Notes under the pieces: model-generated
Told to the model about the DNA's origin: nothing
Database searches by the model: none
What the model saw: the letters and a program-made list of their open reading frames with translations, nothing else
Position numbers and translations under genes: made by a program
Assembly (NCBI RefSeq): GCF_039939195.1
Contig: NZ_JBDUUH010000001.1
Location: 248,001 to 312,000 of the forward strand
Reading direction: 5' to 3'
From: Foliimonas ilicis
Lineage (GTDB): Bacteria; Pseudomonadota; Alphaproteobacteria; Rhizobiales; Rhizobiaceae
DNA: 64,000 nt
Shown: positions 8,922-16,462 of the stretch, piece after piece
Position numbering within the stretch: the stretch's first letter is position 1
Layout of the letters: each line of letters starts with the position of its first letter

Positions 8922-9896
8922 CTATCCTCCCGGCGAAGTCTCCACGAGCGCCCGTGCCGTTCGCTCGTCGGTAATCAGGCCGCTCAGATAGCGGCTCGCA
9001 AGCACTGACTTGATGGCACGAATCTTCACCTTGCCGCCTGCGACGGCAACAATCCTCCTGCTCTCGAGCTCCTCCCTTCCCATGGCAAGCGTGCGATCGG
9101 CGAGCGCGGTTTCGACCGGGTCGCCCTTGTCGTCGAAGAAGTGACCGAGCAATTCCCCGGCACCTCCATCCGCCTTGATCTCGGCGATTTCCGACTTCTC
9201 GATCATGCCGGTGGCAACCAGCGAGGCCTCGACCTCGGCCGTTCCGATGCCTGCCAGCAGAAGCGTTGCGGATTTCACGAGATCGAACACTTCGCCAATG
9301 CCCTTCTGTCCAAGCAGAACGGCGCGGTCCTCGGCATTGTTGGCGATGAACGGGACCGGCATGACATAGGCTTCCGCGCCGGTGCGTTCGGCAAGGCGGT
9401 GGATCACATCATGCGGGCTGGCAGAAAATTTGCGGGTCAGGCCGCCGAGAAGCGAAACGAAACGCGTCTTGCCTGCCGACATGCGCGGCAGATATTCGAC
9501 GGACGCCGCAAGCGTGCGGCCATGGCCGACACCGATCAACGCTTCTTCGCCGCGCTCTATTTCTCGCTTCAGAAATTGCGCGCCCGCCATGCCGAGCGCC
9601 TTGAGAGGCAAATTATCCAGATCGAAATCGGGAACGACTTCGCAATAATCGAGGCCATGGCGCGCTGAAAGTTCGTTTTCGAGAGCCACGCATTCGGCGA
9701 CATCGCCATCGATGAAGACTTTGACGAGGCCTTCCTGATTGGCCTTGGTGATGAGCCTGTGCGCCTTGAGACTGGTTAAGCCGAGCCTCTTGGCGACTTC
9801 CGACTGCGTCATGCCACCGGCATAATGCAGCCACGCAGCACGGGTCGCCATGCTGGCGTCGTCATCCCTCAAAAGACCGTTTCTCGTCCCGTTCAT
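8922..9896 (-). CDS. SorC/DeoR-type sugar-binding transcriptional regulator
   Basis: A 324-residue regulator. Residues 25-55 form a helix-turn-helix (MTQSEVAKRLGLTSLKAHRL), followed by the sugar-phosphate-binding domain of the SorC family from about residue 60, with an isomerase-like GVGHGRT loop. It is the first gene of the operon and is likely to sense a phosphorylated intermediate and control its own operon. A perfect inverted repeat 8 bp upstream of its start is the obvious candidate operator. The Brucella erythritol repressor EryD belongs to the same family, but the gene set here differs from the ery operon. Confidence 0.88.
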   Translation of the reverse strand: MNGTRNGLLRDDDASMATRAAWLHYAGGMTQSEVAKRLGLTSLKAHRLITKANQEGLVKVFIDGDVAECVALENELSARHGLDYCEVVPDFDLDNLPLKALGMAGAQFLKREIERGEEALIGVGHGRTLAASVEYLPRMSAGKTRFVSLLGGLTRKFSASPHDVIHRLAERTGAEAYVMPVPFIANNAEDRAVLLGQKGIGEVFDLVKSATLLLAGIGTAEVEASLVATGMIEKSEIAEIKADGGAGELLGHFFDDKGDPVETALADRTLAMGREELESRRIVAVAGGKVKIRAIKSVLASRYLSGLITDERTARALVETSPGG

Positions 9897-9904
9897 TTAT
9901 CAAC

Positions 9905-9920
9905 CTGATATTTTTATCAG
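9905..9920. promoter_or_regulatory. Candidate operator of the SorC-type regulator
   Basis: A perfect inverted repeat, CTGATA-TTTT-TATCAG, lies 8 bp upstream of the regulator start. A TTGACA box on the minus strand at 9953-9958, with a poor -10 (about 9930-9935), would place transcription start just before the repeat. Binding here would therefore block the polyol operon. The assignment to this regulator is inference from position. Confidence 0.5.
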
Positions 9921-10007
9921 TTGCTGCAAAATTTTTCACGGCAGACAAAAATTGTCAAGCACGTGACTGCGTGAATCGTTCGCGCGGGATTTAAGTCAGG
10001 AAATTTC

Positions 10008-10032
10008 GGAACCATTCCGGCGGGGCACCGTT
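10008..10032 (+). promoter_or_regulatory. EcfG (general stress sigma factor)-type promoter for the NAGGN operon
   Basis: GGAAC at 10008-10012 and CGTT at 10029-10032 are separated by exactly 16 bases. This matches the GGAAC-N16/17-CGTT consensus of alphaproteobacterial EcfG/RpoE2 promoters. It faces the osmolyte operon, with a predicted leader of about 95 nt before the ATG at 10136. This fits an osmotically induced dipeptide-synthesis operon. Confidence 0.75.
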
Positions 10033-10135
10033 GGCAATCCATAGAAACCACGAGTTGCGGTCGTCCGCCTGAAACAAACACGCTTCAGGCAGCGGCCGTT
10101 TGATCTGTTACGACAATGGAGGTGCGCCCGCTCAC

Positions 10136-11911
10136 ATGTGCGGTATTTGCGGTGAAATAAATTTCGACGGTTCGGCACCCATGGTGTCTGCCATTTCAGC
10201 AATGACGAACGCGCTGGCACCGCGTGGACCGGATTCATCCGGGATGATCGTCCACGGTAATGTCGGGCTGGGGCATAGACGCCTCAAGATCATCGACCTT
10301 ACCGAAAAGGCGCAGCAGCCTATGGTCGATCCCGTTCTGGGACTGACCATCGCCTTTAATGGTTGCATTTACAACTATCCCGAATTGCGCGAGGAACTTG
10401 AGGCCAAGGGCTATGTCTTTTTCTCGGAAGGCGACACCGAGGTCATCATAAAAGCCTGGCATGCGTGGGGACATGAGTGCGTGAAGCGCTTTCATGGCAT
10501 GTTCGCATTCGCGATCCATGAGCGCGAGACAGGACGCGTCGCCTTTGCGCGCGACCGTTTCGGCATCAAGCCTTTCTATTATTCTACGAGCGGCAAACGC
10601 CTGCGTTTCGCGTCCAGCCTACCGGCAATTCTCGCGGCTGGCGATGTCGATACGTCGATCGACAAGGCCGCCCTGCACAATTACATGAGCCTACACGCTG
10701 TCGTGCCGCCGCCGCGTACCATCCTGAACGGCGTGCGCAAGCTGCCGCCAGCGACCGTTCGCGTGTTTGAGCGCAACGGCAAATTCGTCGATCATCTGTT
10801 CTGGAATCCGCCTTTCGCACGCGACAAGACGGACCGTACGATGTCGCGCGAGGAGTGGCAGGAAAGCCTGCTCGATGCTTTGCGCCTTGCCGTGAAGCGG
10901 CGCATGGTATCCGACGTTCCGGTTGGCGTTCTGCTTTCAGGCGGTGTCGATTCCAGCCTGATCGTCGGTCTGCTCGCTGAGGCCGGCCAGACCGGATTGA
11001 TGAGTTTTTCGGTCGGTTTCGAGGAAGCAAATGGCGAAAAGGGCGATGAATTCGTCTATTCCGACCTGATCGCCAAGAAATTCGGCACGGATCATCACAA
11101 GATTTTCGTGCCTTCCGACGATTTGATGGAAGCCCTTCCCGGCACGTTCGCGGCCATGTCGGAGCCGATGGTCTCCTACGACAATGTCGGCTTCTATCTG
11201 CTCTCGAAAGAAGTATCGAAGCATATCAAGGTCGTTCAGTCCGGTCAGGGTGCCGACGAAGTGTTCGGCGGCTATCACTGGTATCCGCCGCTGATGGATT
11301 CCAACGATGTCGTGACTGATTATTCGAAAGGCTTCCGCGACCGCGACCATGCGACGTTGAAAGGCCAGCTCGGCAAGGATTGGCAGCCCGACCGCGATTA
11401 CACGCATGACCTTATTGAGCGTGAGTTGATGCGCGACGGTGCCGATACGCCGGTCGATCGTGCGCTTCGCATGGATTCGACCGTCATGCTGGTCGACGAT
11501 CCGGTCAAGCGCGTCGATAACATGACCATGGCGTGGGGGCTCGAGGCGCGCGTGCCGTTCCTCGACCACGAGCTGGTCGAGCTTGCAGCGCGCATTCCGC
11601 CGGAAGAAAAGCTGCGCGATGGCGGCAAGGGCATTCTGAAAGATGTCGCCCGCAGAATCATTCCGAGCGAGGTCATCGACCGCAAGAAAGGCTATTTCCC
11701 GGTTCCGCAGCTCAAATATGTCGATGGCATCTATCTCGACATGGTTCGTGACAGCCTGACCAGCCAGTCGGCACGCGAACGCGGCCTGTTCGACAAAGCC
11801 TATCTCGACAAACTGTTTGCATCGCCTGCCGATCACATCACGCCTCTGCAGGGCTCCGAGCTTTGGCAGGCGGGGCTTCTCGAAATGTGGCTTCAGACCC
11901 ATGGAGTCTAA
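10136..11911 (+). CDS. asnO: N-acetylglutaminylglutamine amidotransferase (asparagine synthetase-like)
   Basis: A 591-residue glutamine-dependent amidotransferase. The start at 10136 is dictated by the class II amidotransferase chemistry: Cys2 (MCGICGE) must be the N-terminal nucleophile. The N-terminal Ntn domain covers about residues 2-190. The C-terminal asparagine-synthetase-type ATP pyrophosphatase domain has the PP-loop SGGVDSS. In Sinorhizobium and Pseudomonas the homologue converts N-acetylglutaminylglutamine to its amide (NAGGN), an osmoprotectant. It is followed directly by ngg (11-bp overlap) and the M42 peptidase gene, the diagnostic order of the pathway, and is preceded by an EcfG-type promoter. 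Confidence 0.93.
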   Translation: MCGICGEINFDGSAPMVSAISAMTNALAPRGPDSSGMIVHGNVGLGHRRLKIIDLTEKAQQPMVDPVLGLTIAFNGCIYNYPELREELEAKGYVFFSEGDTEVIIKAWHAWGHECVKRFHGMFAFAIHERETGRVAFARDRFGIKPFYYSTSGKRLRFASSLPAILAAGDVDTSIDKAALHNYMSLHAVVPPPRTILNGVRKLPPATVRVFERNGKFVDHLFWNPPFARDKTDRTMSREEWQESLLDALRLAVKRRMVSDVPVGVLLSGGVDSSLIVGLLAEAGQTGLMSFSVGFEEANGEKGDEFVYSDLIAKKFGTDHHKIFVPSDDLMEALPGTFAAMSEPMVSYDNVGFYLLSKEVSKHIKVVQSGQGADEVFGGYHWYPPLMDSNDVVTDYSKGFRDRDHATLKGQLGKDWQPDRDYTHDLIERELMRDGADTPVDRALRMDSTVMLVDDPVKRVDNMTMAWGLEARVPFLDHELVELAARIPPEEKLRDGGKGILKDVARRIIPSEVIDRKKGYFPVPQLKYVDGIYLDMVRDSLTSQSARERGLFDKAYLDKLFASPADHITPLQGSELWQAGLLEMWLQTHGV

Positions 11912-13736
11912 GCTCGTGAGCAAGGACACAGACAGCGGCGCAACCACCGGAACGGTGCGACGCGACAAGGCGCTCAGTCACCGGCTGAAGCGTCTGCGCC
12001 AGCAATCAATGCAGCCGCCGATCAACGAAAACGGCACGGACGGCAATGCGGTGCGCAGCGACGTTACACTCGATTGCGGCTGGGGCCGGCTCGTCTTTTC
12101 GCAGACCTTTGCCGACAGCCGCAGCATCATGGATGCGCTGGAGGATGAAGGTCCGCATCGGCGCAACATCGCCTTCTATGTACGTGACCCGCATGTGCTT
12201 TTGTCGACCGCCCCGCAGGAAGCGTTTCTCGATCCGTCGCACACTTACAGGCTCGACCTTTCGACCTACCGCGCGGGCCGCAGGCAACCAAAAGGCTATT
12301 TCGTCAGGCGCCTCTCATCCGAAGCGGACGCGAAAGCAGTCAATGCGATCTATGCATCGCGCAGCATGGTCACGGTCGAGCCGGATTTCTTCTGGGCGAA
12401 CCGCGACAGCCGGTCAATCACCTATTTCGTCGCCGAAGAGGAAACGACGGGCGAAATCCTCGGCACGGTGACGGGTGTCGATCACGGCCGTCTGTTCAGC
12501 GATCCCGAACGCGGCTCCTCGCTCTGGTGCCTTGCCGTCGATCCGCAGGCGCGCCATCCCGGTATCGGTGAAATGCTGGTGCGCCGGCTGGCCGAGCATT
12601 TTCAGGCGCGCGGCGCTTCCTATGTCGATCTGTCCGTGATGCACGACAACAAGCTGGCGATAAAGCTCTACGAAAAGCTCGGCTTCAAACGCGTTCCGGT
12701 CTTCACGGTCAAACGCAAAAACTCGATCAACGAGCAGCTTTTTGCGGCCCCGCTTGCCAGCTATGACGCGCTTAACCCCTATGCACGCCTCATCGTGGAC
12801 GAGGCCCGCCGCCGCGGCGTGATGGTCGAGATAACCGATGCGGAAGGCGGCTTTTTCCGCCTCTCCTATGGCGGACGTTCCGTGCATTGCCGCGAGAGCC
12901 TGTCCGAAATGACATCGGGCGTTGCCATGTCGATCTGCGACGACAAGGCAGTCACGCGCCGTGTAGTCGCGAGTGCAGGATTGAACGTACCGGAAGGTCT
13001 CGCTTTCGACGGCGATATGGATGCCGTTTCCGGCTTTCTGGAACGCCACGGCAGCGTGGTCGTAAAACCGGTACGCGGCGAACAGGGCCGTGGCGTTGCC
13101 GTCGGTCTGACCACCGTCAAGGACATCGAAGCCGCAATCGAGACTGCCAGCCGCAACTGCGATCAGGTGCTGATCGAATCGTGCTTTGAGGGCGAGGATT
13201 TGCGCCTCGTCGTCATCGATCACAAGCTCGTTGCCGCCGCCGTGCGCCGTCCGCCACGGGTTTATGGTGACGGCGAAAGCACGCTCAAAACATTGATCGA
13301 GCGCTATTCGAAACAGCGCAAGAGAGCGACTGGCGGCGAGAGTTCCGTACCCATCGACGACGAAACGCGACGCACGCTTGCCGAGCAGGGATATGATCTC
13401 GATACGGTGCTCAAGAACGGCGAGGAAATCGTCGTCCGCAAGGCCGCCAATCTCCACACGGGCGGCTCCATCCATGACGTGACGGGCATCGTGCATCCGC
13501 GCCTCGTCGAGGCCGCTTGCAAGGCCTCGCGCGCTATCCGTATACCTGTCGTCGGCATCGATTTGATGGTCAAATCGCCGACCGAGCCGGATTACGTGTT
13601 CATTGAGGCCAATGAGCGGCCGGGCCTTGCCAACCACGAACCGCAGCCAACTGCGGAACGGTTCGTCGATCTACTTTTCCCGCAATCGCGGCCAAGACAG
13701 GAACAAACGACATCTCTACCAAGAAACAACCGCTGA
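11901..13736 (+). CDS. ngg: N-acetylglutaminylglutamine synthetase (GNAT + ATP-grasp fusion)
   Basis: About 611 residues from the ATG at 11901. A GTG at 11916, seven bases after GGAG, is an equally good start (606 residues). The N-terminal half holds a GNAT acetyltransferase domain (acetyl-CoA loop around ARHPGIGEMLVRRL). The C-terminal half is an ATP-grasp ligase (VVVKPVRGEQGRGVAVG, and FIEANERPGL near the end). The family acetylates glutamine and joins it to a second glutamine. The gene overlaps asnO by 11 bp and the M42 peptidase gene by up to 25 bp, so the three are translationally coupled. Confidence 0.92.
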   Translation: MESKLVSKDTDSGATTGTVRRDKALSHRLKRLRQQSMQPPINENGTDGNAVRSDVTLDCGWGRLVFSQTFADSRSIMDALEDEGPHRRNIAFYVRDPHVLLSTAPQEAFLDPSHTYRLDLSTYRAGRRQPKGYFVRRLSSEADAKAVNAIYASRSMVTVEPDFFWANRDSRSITYFVAEEETTGEILGTVTGVDHGRLFSDPERGSSLWCLAVDPQARHPGIGEMLVRRLAEHFQARGASYVDLSVMHDNKLAIKLYEKLGFKRVPVFTVKRKNSINEQLFAAPLASYDALNPYARLIVDEARRRGVMVEITDAEGGFFRLSYGGRSVHCRESLSEMTSGVAMSICDDKAVTRRVVASAGLNVPEGLAFDGDMDAVSGFLERHGSVVVKPVRGEQGRGVAVGLTTVKDIEAAIETASRNCDQVLIESCFEGEDLRLVVIDHKLVAAAVRRPPRVYGDGESTLKTLIERYSKQRKRATGGESSVPIDDETRRTLAEQGYDLDTVLKNGEEIVVRKAANLHTGGSIHDVTGIVHPRLVEAACKASRAIRIPVVGIDLMVKSPTEPDYVFIEANERPGLANHEPQPTAERFVDLLFPQSRPRQEQTTSLPRNNR

Positions 13737-14905
13737 AACTGCCGGACATCGACGCGGAATACCTCGCGGCGCAATTGCGCGCCCTGTTCACCATCGACAG
13801 CCCGGCAGGCTATACGGATACGATCGTTCGCTATTGCGCACGCGAACTAAAGGCGCTTGGGCTGTCACCGCAATTGACGCGGCGCGGCGCGATCCGTGCT
13901 GTGCAGAAGGGCGAGCGGACTGGTGCCGCCCGCGCGATCATCGCGCATCTCGATACGCTTGGCGCGCAGGTAAAACTCGTCAAACCATCCGGACGGCTGG
14001 AACTGGTTCCAATCGGAAACTGGTCGTCGCGCTTCGCGGAAGGCGCGCGTGCCAATATCTACAGCGAAAACACGGTGCATCGCGGTACGATCCTGCCGCT
14101 CAAGGCTTCCGGTCACACCTATAATCTCGAGGTCGATACGCAGCCGGTCGGCTGGGACCATGTCGAACTCAGGATTGATGCGCTGACATCGAGCAAGGAT
14201 GAGACGATGGCGCTCGGCATCGATGTCGGCGACATCGTTGCAATCGACCCGCAGCCTGAATTTCTCGACAATGGTTTCATCGTTTCGCGCCATCTCGACG
14301 ACAAGGCAGGCGTGGCCATCATGCTCGCCTCCATCGAGGCGCTTATGCGCGCCAATGTTTCGACACCGGTCGATATTCATTGGCTTTTCACAATCGGCGA
14401 AGAAGTCGGCCTTGGCGCTTCCTCTGTGGTTACGCCGGAAATCGCCTCCATGGTCACGATCGACAATGGCACGACCGCTCCTGGACAGAACTCCTCCGAA
14501 TTCGGCGTGACCGTCGCCATGGCGGACCAGACCGGGCCTTTCGATTACCATCTGACGAAAAAGCTCGTTTCCCTCTGCCGCGAGAACGACATTCCGTTCC
14601 AGAAGGACATTTTCCGCTACTACCGCTCGGATTCCGCCTCGGCACTGGAGGCCGGTCACGATGTACGCACCGCGCTCGTGACATTCGGCGTCGATGCATC
14701 GCATGGCTATGAACGCATCCATATGGACGCGCTTCTCTCGCTGTCGCGCCTGATTTCGATCTATGCCCAAAGCCCGATCGACATCAACCGCGACGAGCAC
14801 GAGATTTCGGGCGTGAAAGGTTTTACCCGCCAACCCATCCTGCTGCACAGGAATGACACCGAGGAAGCAGACCAGATTCCTTCGGCGGACAAAACCACTC
14901 TCTGA
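13712..14905 (+). CDS. M42-family metallopeptidase of the NAGGN system
   Basis: A dinuclear-metal aminopeptidase-like protein with the M42/M20 ligands: H-x-D in AHLDTLG, Asp in LDDKAG, Glu-Glu in GEEVGLG and a late His in DASHGYE. The first usual start codon is TTG at 13775 (376 residues), but it would cut off a stretch with family-like character (LPDIDAEYLAAQL...). The frame is open further upstream. An ATC at 13712, nine bases after AGGA, would give 397 residues beginning STKKQPLKLPD. I place the start there with low confidence; the coding region itself is certain. The role in NAGGN turnover or synthesis is known only by genomic association. Confidence 0.85.
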   Translation: MSTKKQPLKLPDIDAEYLAAQLRALFTIDSPAGYTDTIVRYCARELKALGLSPQLTRRGAIRAVQKGERTGAARAIIAHLDTLGAQVKLVKPSGRLELVPIGNWSSRFAEGARANIYSENTVHRGTILPLKASGHTYNLEVDTQPVGWDHVELRIDALTSSKDETMALGIDVGDIVAIDPQPEFLDNGFIVSRHLDDKAGVAIMLASIEALMRANVSTPVDIHWLFTIGEEVGLGASSVVTPEIASMVTIDNGTTAPGQNSSEFGVTVAMADQTGPFDYHLTKKLVSLCRENDIPFQKDIFRYYRSDSASALEAGHDVRTALVTFGVDASHGYERIHMDALLSLSRLISIYAQSPIDINRDEHEISGVKGFTRQPILLHRNDTEEADQIPSADKTTL

Positions 14906-14959
14906 GCCAAAGTAGCGCGCGTAACCTCACTCGAAATCGCTTGGGTGAGACATTATGTT

Positions 14960-14980
14960 GCAATGCACAAAATGCATTGC
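14960..14980. promoter_or_regulatory. Inverted repeat GCAATGCA-N5-TGCATTGC
   Basis: A perfect 8-bp inverted repeat with a 5-base spacer lies 55 bp after the M42 peptidase gene and about 70 bp before the small-RNA hairpins. With no U-run it is not a standard terminator. It could be an operator for the downstream small RNA or a transcript end hairpin. The TGC-rich character recalls PhaR-type sites, but this is weak. Confidence 0.4.
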
Positions 14981-15039
14981 TGCTATGCACGATTAGCGTT
15001 TCACAAAATCGAACGGAGCGCTTACATATTGATTATCGA

Positions 15040-15157
15040 ATTTCGTCGGAGCCTACCTCCTCCCAGGCAAAGACGAATACAGTCAGCTTTCACCTCCTCC
15101 CGATTGCTGGCTGGATTGATAAAGCCCGCCGCACCTCCTCCCGCGGCGGGCTTTTTT
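15040..15157 (+). ncRNA. Small RNA with three anti-Shine-Dalgarno hairpins (CcsR/cuckoo-type)
   Basis: Three successive stem-loops each expose the same 10-base loop ACCTCCTCCC. They are 15051-15068 (stem GCCT/AGGC), 15082-15111 (GTCAGC/GCTGGC with an inner TC/GA pair) and 15124-15151 (9-bp GC stem). The third is followed by T6 and is a classic Rho-independent terminator. The CCUCCUCCC loop is complementary to Shine-Dalgarno sequences and mimics the 16S rRNA 3' end. It is the hallmark of the alphaproteobacterial CcsR/cuckoo RNA families, reported as stress-related small RNAs. The 5' end is not defined by sequence and 15040 is an estimate. Confidence 0.75.
15124..15157 (+). terminator. Rho-independent terminator of the small RNA
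   Basis: GCCCGCCGC (15124-15132) pairs with GCGGCGGGC (15143-15151) and is followed by six T (15152-15157). The loop is itself an ACCTCCTCCC motif, so terminator and functional loop coincide. Confidence 0.92.
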
Positions 15158-15159
15158 CG

Positions 15160-15265
15160 TTAGATCGCTGTGCGTCCTATTGGACACACAAAGGACGATC
15201 TAACACTTTGAGTGGGCATCGGAATAATCCGAGAACCGGTAACCACTTTTCGGTCCGATGCTCTA
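15160..15265. repeat. Composite Rhizobiales palindromic (REP-like) element
   Basis: Two imperfect palindromes lie side by side. The first (about 15160-15203) has arms TTAGATCG and CGATCTAA around a GGACACACA/GTGCGTCC core. The second, 15216-15261 (46 bp), starts GCATCGG and ends CCGATGC with an inner CCGAGAACCGG...TTCGG. The 46-bp unit has the form of the short palindromic repeats scattered between genes in Rhizobiales genomes. No gene lies in 14906-15282 other than the small RNA. Confidence 0.7.
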
Positions 15266-15282
15266 AGGACTTGTTTCAGCAG

Positions 15283-15540
15283 TTAAGCTGCAAGCACCAC
15301 CGCGCCCCAGACAGCAAAGATCGACGCGGAAAGAACAGTCAGCGCAATCGTTACGGTCGTTGCGCCGAGCCTCCAGCAGGCAATGAGGTTAGCCACAAGC
15401 GCGACCGCCGCTGCCGGACCGACCACGATCACCGTAATGACAGTGTTGGCAATCGAAGGTTCTGGAGAAGGCCGGAGATAAAGGATTGCCGGAACGATCA
15501 GGCAAAGAGCGTTCCATACGAGTAGCGGCGCATATTTCAT
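15283..15540 (-). CDS. Small membrane protein of unknown function
   Basis: About 85 residues from the ATG at 15540, or 97 from a TTG at 15576; neither start has a clear ribosome binding site. Three hydrophobic stretches (residues about 3-22, 32-55 and 62-85) suggest three membrane helices, and the protein ends with them. No family is recognised. It faces the small-RNA region and its 3' end lies just beyond the palindromic repeat. It could be a spurious frame, but the hydrophobic pattern is coherent. Confidence 0.5.
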   Translation of the reverse strand: MKYAPLLVWNALCLIVPAILYLRPSPEPSIANTVITVIVVGPAAAVALVANLIACWRLGATTVTIALTVLSASIFAVWGAVVLAA

Positions 15541-15784
15541 CAATGCGAGGCTAAGGAGAAACGACACAGGCCGCAAGGCGATGCAAGATCAACAGTGCGA
15601 GAGCCGACATTGGCAAACCGGGCAGTTTTCGCCTATATAGGTTTCATGGCTCTGACAGCGTATCAATCGTAACCCGCATGAGCCCAGTTTCAGAAACCTG
15701 GCGTTCGGGCCGGAAGTTTTCCGCACCGGGCATGTATTTGAAAACAAGCCATCCGCTTTAAAATTTAAGTTAGAAAGGACTACC

Positions 15785-16021
15785 ATGAACATTGGTTTTG
15801 TTCTGCCGGAATCCGTTTCGGTAGCAGTGGACAATGGAATGAATGTCGTACGCGCCGTGCGTGAGGCATTCGGGTATTCCGTGGAAGATCTCGCCGTGAC
15901 ATGCGGCCTTACCCCGGAAGAGATCGGCACGATGGAAGAAGACGCTTCCCCTGACATGTCGCAGCTTACCCGCGTCGCGCACGCTCTGGGCCTCAAGCCC
16001 GTTCAACCGATCAGCCAATAA
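15785..16021 (+). CDS. Small helix-turn-helix (XRE-like) protein
   Basis: A 78-residue protein. The start at 15785 follows AAAGGA at a good distance. Residues about 22-70 read as a short XRE-type helix-turn-helix (VVRAVREAFGYSVEDLAVTC, then LTPEEIGTMEE and LTRVAHALG). The N-terminal 20 residues are hydrophobic and unlike a DNA-binding domain. It stands alone, with a hairpin right after its stop. A regulator role is inferred from the fold only. Confidence 0.7.
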   Translation: MNIGFVLPESVSVAVDNGMNVVRAVREAFGYSVEDLAVTCGLTPEEIGTMEEDASPDMSQLTRVAHALGLKPVQPISQ

Positions 16022-16025
16022 AAAA

Positions 16026-16047
16026 GCCGGACCTCGAGAGGCCCGGC
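16026..16047. terminator. Hairpin after the small HTH gene
   Basis: GCCGG pairs with CCGGC, and an inner CCT/AGG pairs across an A:C mismatch, starting 5 bp after the stop codon. The run of A before the stem gives the U-tract on the minus strand. By the canonical rule it terminates leftward transcription, and it may act only as a 3'-end hairpin for the plus-strand gene. Confidence 0.4.
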
Positions 16048-16462
16048 GAAGTATGAAGGTTTAAAACCTCCAGAGGGGAACATCGCCGGCGCCAATGGGA
16101 GGAGAAACGCCAGCGATAGTTGTAATATGGGGCGTCGCCCCTTCAATTTCTACGCGAAAATAATCTAATTTTTTGTGTTTTCGGATATTTTTTTCCAAAT
16201 ATTTTCTAAAATTGGAAAATTTCTGCATAAATGCAGGTCTTACCCTATCCGAAAGGCTTAGCCGGCAGCGAAAATCGCCTGCGCCGCGCAGCACATTCCA
16301 AAAAAGAAAAAGCACATGAACAGGCCGTAGCCGATTCTGCGCTCACCGCTCGAGCCTTTCGACAGGCCGTTCATATCGCAACTCCAGATCGCGGATCACA
16401 TGAGCTCAGGCTCACCCGATCTATGCAGCGATTATGGTTAAGAGCGAGTTATCGCGATTCGG
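16048..16462. other. AT-rich intergenic stretch without a supported gene
   Basis: Between the small HTH gene and the acyltransferase gene there is about 415 bp, clearly AT-rich from 16140 to 16240. The short open frames here lack ribosome binding sites and coding character. I see no RNA gene or repeat. Confidence 0.5.

Noticed and set aside
1706..9896. Identification of the left operon as the Brucella erythritol (ery) operon
   Set aside because: The kinase and regulator families agree, but eryB, eryC and the isomerase genes are absent and the importer and extra enzymes differ.
12414..13637. A 407-codon minus-strand frame
   Set aside because: Shadow of ngg, which has clear GNAT and ATP-grasp motifs on the plus strand.
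16061..16315. An 84-codon minus-strand frame in the AT-rich gap
   Set aside because: No ribosome binding site and no recognisable domain; the composition is explained by AT-rich intergenic DNA.
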